From Zymomonas sp. (GTDB lineage: Bacteria > Pseudomonadota > Alphaproteobacteria > Sphingomonadales > Sphingomonadaceae), in NCBI RefSeq assembly GCF_020216885.1, contig NZ_JAIWON010000084.1, forward strand, positions 1 through 10,000: 10,000 nt of DNA. The letters run 5' to 3'. The first letter of the stretch is position 1; each line of letters opens with the position of its first letter. A model generated the notes under the pieces. The model searched no databases, was not told where the DNA came from, and was given only the letters and a program-made list of their open reading frames with translations. The position numbers and the translations under genes are program-made. Positions 6,102 through 10,000 of the stretch are shown here, piece after piece.

Positions 6102-6268
6102 AGACTTGATGCTTTTCTAACGAGGGGCAAGGCTTTCGGCAATCCGTATGAAAGGAAAATAAGGCGATAAAGGCCAAAAATCGAAGATAGCATAAAGGGC
6201 TATGTTCTTTTATTTCGCGAAAGGCTTTTATCCTTTTTAGCGTCTATCCAGACTCACTATTCGGACAA

Positions 6269-6715
6269 TCACTTATGATGTAGCTTCTGGACAAGCATTC
6301 TAAGACAATTTTCTTGATTGAAATCATTGCCTTGTAAATCTCGGACATCAACATGCCGCACCACCATTTCTTCATTTTTGTGTGGCGGATAAAGATAGGC
6401 ATCCAAAACACAAACCGAACTCTGAAATTGTAGACGCCTTGCCCAAGGCTCATCAATATCCTGATCGGGAGAACCAAAAAGACCAACAAGATTACGGGCT
6501 GTCATTCCTTGTAATTTGGGTAAACGATCAAGTGAAGGCACCGGAGTAACCGGACGTTTTACAGGAGGTGGTGTCACCACAGGATGCTTTTCCTCTCCAC
6601 CGCATCCAGATAGGAACATAAGGATCGGGACAAAACTTCCGAGCAGTGTTTTTTTCAAAAAAGATTTGTCTAGCAAAATAGCCGGTGTCCACTGTCTATT
6701 GCCAATTTGATCCAT
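6269..6715 (-). CDS. Small predicted lipoprotein, function unknown
   Basis: This reading frame encodes 148 aa from ATG 6715. It has a lipoprotein signal: basic SFLKK (18-22), a hydrophobic core (about 23-34) and lipobox LSGC with Cys38, followed by a Pro/Val-rich linker (45-60). A mature domain of about 80 residues contains LQGMTARNLVGLFGSPDQ (68-85), a central Cys (102) in VCVLDAYLY, and a C-terminal Cys (137). The fold pattern (short helix, 'FG-P' turn, then 'C-LD-YLY' strand) resembles small uncharacterised alphaproteobacterial lipoproteins. I cannot name a family with certainty. The expected location is the periplasm, anchored to a membrane. The 19 residues before SFLKK are unusual for a signal peptide. 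An in-frame TTG at 6658 would give a classical MKKTLLGSF signal start, but neither start has a strong Shine-Dalgarno. The gene is divergent from the kinase gene and separated from thrC by 218 nt. Confidence 0.7.
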   Translation of the reverse strand: MDQIGNRQWTPAILLDKSFLKKTLLGSFVPILMFLSGCGGEEKHPVVTPPPVKRPVTPVPSLDRLPKLQGMTARNLVGLFGSPDQDIDEPWARRLQFQSSVCVLDAYLYPPHKNEEMVVRHVDVRDLQGNDFNQENCLRMLVQKLHHK

Positions 6716-6874
6716 AAAAATACGATACTTTCTAAGCCGTAAAGAGATTCGCCTAAAGAGAATGAGGCATATTCATTAAGGCTTCTTATTTTCCAGAAAA
6801 GGATATCCTGTCCATCGGCTTTCTTTACCGATAAGCCTATATCTGTCTCCTTTGGCCGCAATGACAGAATTTTG

Positions 6875-6886
6875 TCTCTTGAGAGA
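6875..6886. repeat. 12-bp palindrome TCTCTTGAGAGA in the divergent intergenic region
   Basis: A perfect 12-bp palindrome lies 97 nt upstream of the kinase start, in the 268-nt spacer between the divergently oriented lipoprotein and kinase genes. It could be an operator for either gene, but no promoter with good boxes was found around it. I see no further assignable structure in 6716-6983. Confidence 0.25.
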
Positions 6887-6983
6887 TGTGAATAAAACCC
6901 TTTTCTGCTGTTTGCTCGCTTTTCTAACGCCGTTATGGCATCTGAAATTTTAAATTAGGCATATTTATTCAGGAAAGGCCGCT

Positions 6984-7991
6984 ATGCCGCATAACCGCTA
7001 TGATATTGTTGCTATCGGAAACGCCATTGTCGATGTTTTGGCAGCCACGGACGATCAATTCTTATCCGAAAAAAACATTACGAAGGGATCGATGCAGCTG
7101 ATTGATGCAGATTCAGCTGAAACCCTTTATCAGGAAATGAATCCCAGCCATGAAATCAGCGGTGGTTCAGCAGCGAATACCCTTGTCGGCGTAGCTGCCT
7201 TGGGTGGACGTTGTGCTTTTATTGGACAAGTCGCCAATGATCCCCTTGGTCAGGTTTTTCAACAAGATATTCGCGCTCAGAATATTCATTTTGATGTGCC
7301 CGTTCAAGAAGCAACTATCCCAACAGGACGGTGCCTTATTCTAGTTTCGCCTGATGGCGAACGGAGTATGAATACCTTTTTAGGGGTTGCCCAGACTTTG
7401 CATCAAACTGCTATCAAACCAGAAGTAATCGAGAATGCAGAAATTCTGTATCTCGAAGGCTATCTTTGGGATCCCGAAGTGCCGCGCTCAGCGATGAAAG
7501 AAGCGATCCAAATTGCAAGAAAAGCAGGCAAAAAAGTAGCTTTGACACTTTCCGATACATTCTGCATAGAGCGCCATCGTGAGGACTTCAAAAAGCTGAT
7601 CAATAACGGTCTGATTGATATTCTCTTCGCAAATGAAGGCGAATTAAGATCATTGGTGCAGCATGATGATCTGGATCGGGGCATTGAAGAGGTCGCATCA
7701 AAACTGCCTTTGTTGGTCGTTACCAAAGGCCCCGATGGTGCTATTGCTGTCCAAGATATGGAACGGACAGAAGTCTCTGCCAAGAAGATCAATCAAGTCG
7801 TCGATACGACAGGTGCAGGTGATCTTTTTGCAGCCGGTTTCCTTGCCGGTCAGGCTAGGAATCTTTCTATTGCTGCTAGCCTTGAAATGGGTGCCATTGC
7901 AGCAGCAGAAATTATCTCCCATTATGGTGCACGGCCTGAAAACGATATTAAAACAATGATTGAATCTGCATTGAACATTAGTCTGAATTAG
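6984..7991 (+). CDS. PfkB-family carbohydrate/nucleoside kinase (adenosine-kinase-like)
   Basis: This 335-aa cytoplasmic ribokinase-fold kinase transfers phosphate from ATP to a sugar or nucleoside hydroxyl. The substrate-side motif GGSAANT is at 60-66, the Mg/phosphate motif NEGE at 217-220, and PfkB signature 2 DTTGAGDLFAAGF at 274-286, with Asp280 as catalytic base. All key residues are intact. The N-terminus YDIVAIGNAIVDVLA and the overall length resemble the alphaproteobacterial proteins annotated as adenosine kinase, so adenosine to AMP is the best guess. Other PfkB substrates such as fructose or ribose cannot be excluded. It should not be read as a phosphofructokinase: Zymomonas is known to use the Entner-Doudoroff route and to lack glycolytic Pfk. 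ATG 6984 follows a strong AGGAAAGG (6971-6978) with 5-nt spacing. It is a single-gene transcription unit ending at a strong terminator shared with secF. Confidence 0.88.
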   Translation: MPHNRYDIVAIGNAIVDVLAATDDQFLSEKNITKGSMQLIDADSAETLYQEMNPSHEISGGSAANTLVGVAALGGRCAFIGQVANDPLGQVFQQDIRAQNIHFDVPVQEATIPTGRCLILVSPDGERSMNTFLGVAQTLHQTAIKPEVIENAEILYLEGYLWDPEVPRSAMKEAIQIARKAGKKVALTLSDTFCIERHREDFKKLINNGLIDILFANEGELRSLVQHDDLDRGIEEVASKLPLLVVTKGPDGAIAVQDMERTEVSAKKINQVVDTTGAGDLFAAGFLAGQARNLSIAASLEMGAIAAAEIISHYGARPENDIKTMIESALNISLN

Positions 7992-8005
7992 GGCAGGGGA
8001 AAATT

Positions 8006-8036
8006 CTCTTTATCTGTTCAATATAAGGATAAAGAG
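8006..8036 (+). repeat. Inverted repeat CTCTTTATC-N13-GATAAAGAG after the kinase gene
   Basis: Perfect 9-bp arms at 8006-8014 and 8028-8036 surround a 13-nt loop. The repeat starts 15 nt after the kinase stop codon and ends 20 nt before the shared terminator. It is not followed by a T run, so it is not itself an intrinsic terminator. As RNA it would form a second 3'-UTR hairpin and might protect the kinase mRNA or assist termination. Confidence 0.45.
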
Positions 8037-8055
8037 GCAACCTGATCAAAGTAAC

Positions 8056-8091
8056 AAAAAAGGCTCCGAAAACTATTCGGAGCCTTTTTTT
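8056..8091. terminator. Strong bidirectional intrinsic terminator (kinase gene / secDF)
   Basis: AGGCTCCGAA (8061-8070) pairs perfectly with TTCGGAGCCT (8076-8085) around a 5-nt loop. The stem is flanked by AAAAA (8056-8060) on one side and TTTTTT (8086-8091) on the other. Each strand therefore has a 10-bp stem followed by a U tract. It sits between the convergent kinase gene (plus) and secF (minus, stop at 8112) and should terminate both. Confidence 0.95.
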
Positions 8092-8111
8092 ATTGGAATA
8101 GAAACCGGCTT

Positions 8112-9029
8112 TTATTCTGACTTTGCTGCCTTTGGTCGTAAATTTAGAAAAATCAGCAAAGAGGATGAGACATAGATAGAAGAATATGTCCCGACGATAA
8201 CTCCAAGTAGCATAGCCGCTGTGAAGCTACGAACGGCATCGCCTCCAAAAATAAGTAAAATGCCCAGAACCAAAATCATGGAAAAACTGGTCATAACCGT
8301 TCGGGGCAAGGTTTCATTGACAGAAAGATCAATCAATGAACCCAAATCCATTTTGCGGAATTTTCTTAAATTCTCACGAATACGGTCATCAATAACGATT
8401 TTATCGTTAATGGAATAACCAGCAATCGTCAGAATGGCTGCCACAATATTCAGGTCAAATTCCATACGTGTTAAGGCAAAAAAGCCAAGAATGACCAACA
8501 CATCATGGGCAACCGACACAAAAGTTGAGACAGCGAACTGCCACTCAAAGCGTAACCACGTAAAAATTACGATACCAGCAATAGCTAATAAAACAGCAAT
8601 AATCCCACTGCGCATTAACTCACCAGAAACCTTACCGGAGACGGTGTCGACACGCTCGAAATGCACATTAGGAAATTGCTGTGATAAAGAGGTCTGAACA
8701 ATTTTGACCACTTTTTGGGAGGCTGATTCATCGCCGGGCGGCAATGGCAACCGGATTGACACATTGTTATTGGTGCCTATTTGCTGAAGACTGGCCTCAC
8801 CGATATTCAGACGGTTAATATCCCGCCGCAAAGTATCGAGTTCAACCGGTTTTTCAAAATGGGCTTCAATCATCAAGCCGCCGACGAAATCAACACCAAG
8901 ATTGAGTCCTTTTATGCCTAACAAGGCCACAGAAGCCAAGGTCAGGATGAAGGTAAGCAAAAATGCTATCCCTCGTAAGCGGACAAAACGGATATTCGTG
9001 TTATCCGGGACAATACGAAGCAATGCCAT
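8112..9029 (-). CDS. secF: Protein translocase subunit SecF
   Basis: This 305-aa inner-membrane subunit forms SecDF with SecD and uses the proton gradient to pull preproteins through SecYEG. The length is normal for SecF. TM1 is at about 21-38, followed by GLNLGVDFVGG (41-51) opening the periplasmic domain (about 45-138). TM2-TM6 lie at about 140-158, 163-186, 191-212, 243-262 and 266-296. The membrane motif GYSINDKIVIDDRIREN (204-220) contains the conserved Asp209 of the proton path. In E. coli-type proteins the following residues are usually T-V-V-V-F, whereas here they are K-I-V-I-D. I regard this as probable lineage variation. ATG 9029 has an AGGAAGGGG Shine-Dalgarno that overlaps the secD stop codon. 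secF lies 16 nt after secD in the same operon and ends at the bidirectional terminator. Confidence 0.97.
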   Translation of the reverse strand: MALLRIVPDNTNIRFVRLRGIAFLLTFILTLASVALLGIKGLNLGVDFVGGLMIEAHFEKPVELDTLRRDINRLNIGEASLQQIGTNNNVSIRLPLPPGDESASQKVVKIVQTSLSQQFPNVHFERVDTVSGKVSGELMRSGIIAVLLAIAGIVIFTWLRFEWQFAVSTFVSVAHDVLVILGFFALTRMEFDLNIVAAILTIAGYSINDKIVIDDRIRENLRKFRKMDLGSLIDLSVNETLPRTVMTSFSMILVLGILLIFGGDAVRSFTAAMLLGVIVGTYSSIYVSSSLLIFLNLRPKAAKSE

Positions 9030-9045
9030 AGTGATATGCCCCTTC

Positions 9046-10000
9046 CTAGATCGTCAGTTTAGCCGGACGACGTCTCAGATAGAGAGCCACCAACATACGG
9101 GTAAAGGTAACGGCAGTGAAAACCGAGGTAATAATCCCGATTAACAGAACTACGGCAAAGCCCTTAACAGGCCCCGAACCGAAACAGATCATAATCAACG
9201 CCGAAATAGCATGAGTCACATTGGCATCAAAAATCGTCCGGCTAGCTTCTTTATAGCCCATATCAACCGCATGAACAGGGGTACGTCCACGGCCAATTTC
9301 TTCACGGATGCGTTCATTGATAAGTACGTTGGCATCAACCGCTGCACCAATGGTCAACACAAGACCAGCAATACCCGGCAGTGTTAGAGTAGCACCAAGA
9401 ACAGCCATAACTGCCAATATTAAGAACAGGTTGAGGATAACCGCACTGGAAGCATAGACACCAAAACGACCATAAACACTGATCATAAAAATGACGATCG
9501 CTACAATAGCGATACTGCACGCCAAAGTTCCGGCACGAATAGAATCCGCCCCCAAACCAGGACCGACTGTTCTTTCTTCAACTACCTTCAAAGCAACCGG
9601 CAAGCTACCAGAGCGAAGCGCGATAGCCATCTGATTAGCTGAATCAATGGTAAAACTACCCGTGATAATAGCAGAACCACCTAAAATAGGCTCATTGATC
9701 GATGGAGCAGAAAGGATGACGTTATCCAGAATAATTGCAAAGCGTTTACCTGGATTTTTCTGGGTCACTTCCGCGAAACGGCGACCACCATCAGCATTAA
9801 AGCTGATCGATACAGCCGGTAGGCTATTCTGATCCATCGTCTGATCGGCATGAACAAGATCAACACCAGTTACAATAGCGCGACGTTGAACAGCGACAGG
9901 CTGGCCAGATTGCGCAATCATTACTTGCGTTCCAATCGGCACTTTTCCTTGAGCCAGATCGGCTGATTTGACACTGTCATCAACCAATTTGAATTCAAGT
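9046..10000 (-). CDS. secD: Protein translocase subunit SecD, 3' part
   Basis: This is the C-terminal 317 residues of SecD; the 5' end lies beyond the right edge. The frame stays open to position 10000 (visible N-terminal residues LEFKLVDDS), so TTG at 9987 is an internal Leu codon rather than a start. Visible parts are the end of the periplasmic P1 domain, with LPAVSISFNADGGRRFAEVT and the SAPSINEPILGG region, then RSGSLPVALKVVEERTVGP leading into the membrane. Five transmembrane segments follow. The TM4-region motif LTIGAAVDANVLINERIREE (about 9302-9357) carries the Asp (codon 9336-9334) equivalent to the proton-path Asp of E. coli SecD. The C-terminus is short and basic (RRRPAK). SecD and SecF are separate proteins here, the usual proteobacterial arrangement. 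The upstream yajC expected in many genomes would be outside the window. Confidence 0.97.
   Translation of the reverse strand, partial: LEFKLVDDSVKSADLAQGKVPIGTQVMIAQSGQPVAVQRRAIVTGVDLVHADQTMDQNSLPAVSISFNADGGRRFAEVTQKNPGKRFAIILDNVILSAPSINEPILGGSAIITGSFTIDSANQMAIALRSGSLPVALKVVEERTVGPGLGADSIRAGTLACSIAIVAIVIFMISVYGRFGVYASSAVILNLFLILAVMAVLGATLTLPGIAGLVLTIGAAVDANVLINERIREEIGRGRTPVHAVDMGYKEASRTIFDANVTHAISALIMICFGSGPVKGFAVVLLIGIITSVFTAVTFTRMLVALYLRRRPAKLTI

Noticed and set aside
5990-6193. Short minus-strand frame upstream of thrC considered as a threonine leader peptide
   Set aside because: It overlaps the thrC 5' end in another frame and contains no run of Thr or Ile codons. No terminator/antiterminator pair is visible.
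6190-6240. Possible terminator for the lipoprotein gene (short ATAGC/GCTAT and AAAGG/CCTTT stems)
   Set aside because: The stems are only 5 bp and no T run follows at the right distance.
6670-6861. Minus-strand frame of 63 codons overlapping the 5' end of the lipoprotein gene
   Set aside because: It has no ribosome site, no recognisable domain, and overlaps a better supported gene in another frame.
9985-9987. TTG at 9987 as a start codon for SecD
   Set aside because: The frame continues upstream to the window edge with typical SecD residues (LEFK before LVDD), so this is an internal leucine codon of a truncated gene.

Overview
The window is very probably chromosomal DNA of Zymomonas mobilis, a sphingomonad alphaproteobacterium. 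The strongest clue is the partial gene at the left edge. Its 44 visible residues match, from memory, the N-terminus of NCR, the Old Yellow Enzyme-type enoate reductase described from Z. mobilis. The moderate GC content by eye, the thrC-M16 peptidase pair and the alphaproteobacterial style of SecD/SecF all agree. No database search was run.

Layout from left to right. (1) 1-134: the 5' end of the OYE-family reductase gene on the minus strand, followed by an extremely AT-rich spacer. (2) 322-2002: a two-gene minus-strand operon in which a YecD-type isochorismatase-fold protein is followed 4 nt later by an AbrB-family membrane protein. (3) 2266-2340: tRNA-Gly(GCC) on the minus strand, with its own terminator and a promoter region preceded by long A/T tracts. 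(4) 2527-6050: a tight minus-strand operon thrC - M16 zinc peptidase - RlmI-like SAM methyltransferase. The first two genes overlap by 4 nt and the last two are 27 nt apart. (5) 6269-6715: a small predicted lipoprotein of unknown function. (6) 6984-7991: a PfkB-fold, adenosine-kinase-like sugar kinase, the only complete plus-strand protein gene. (7) 8112-10000: secF and the 3' part of secD on the minus strand. They converge on the kinase and share a strong bidirectional terminator with it.

Functionally this is ordinary housekeeping DNA: amino-acid biosynthesis (threonine), protein export (SecDF), RNA modification, nucleoside or sugar phosphorylation, one tRNA and a few accessory enzymes. I see no IS element, phage gene, CRISPR array, toxin-antitoxin pair or defence locus, and no evidence of an undescribed multi-gene system. 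The points worth a second look are local. The YecD-type protein has Gly where isochorismatase-fold cysteine hydrolases have the nucleophilic Cys. The RlmI-like methyltransferase lacks a Cys in the expected catalytic motif. The M16 peptidase gene starts with TTG overlapping the thrC stop. The lipoprotein has two competing starts. Several clean inverted repeats lie in intergenic regions.
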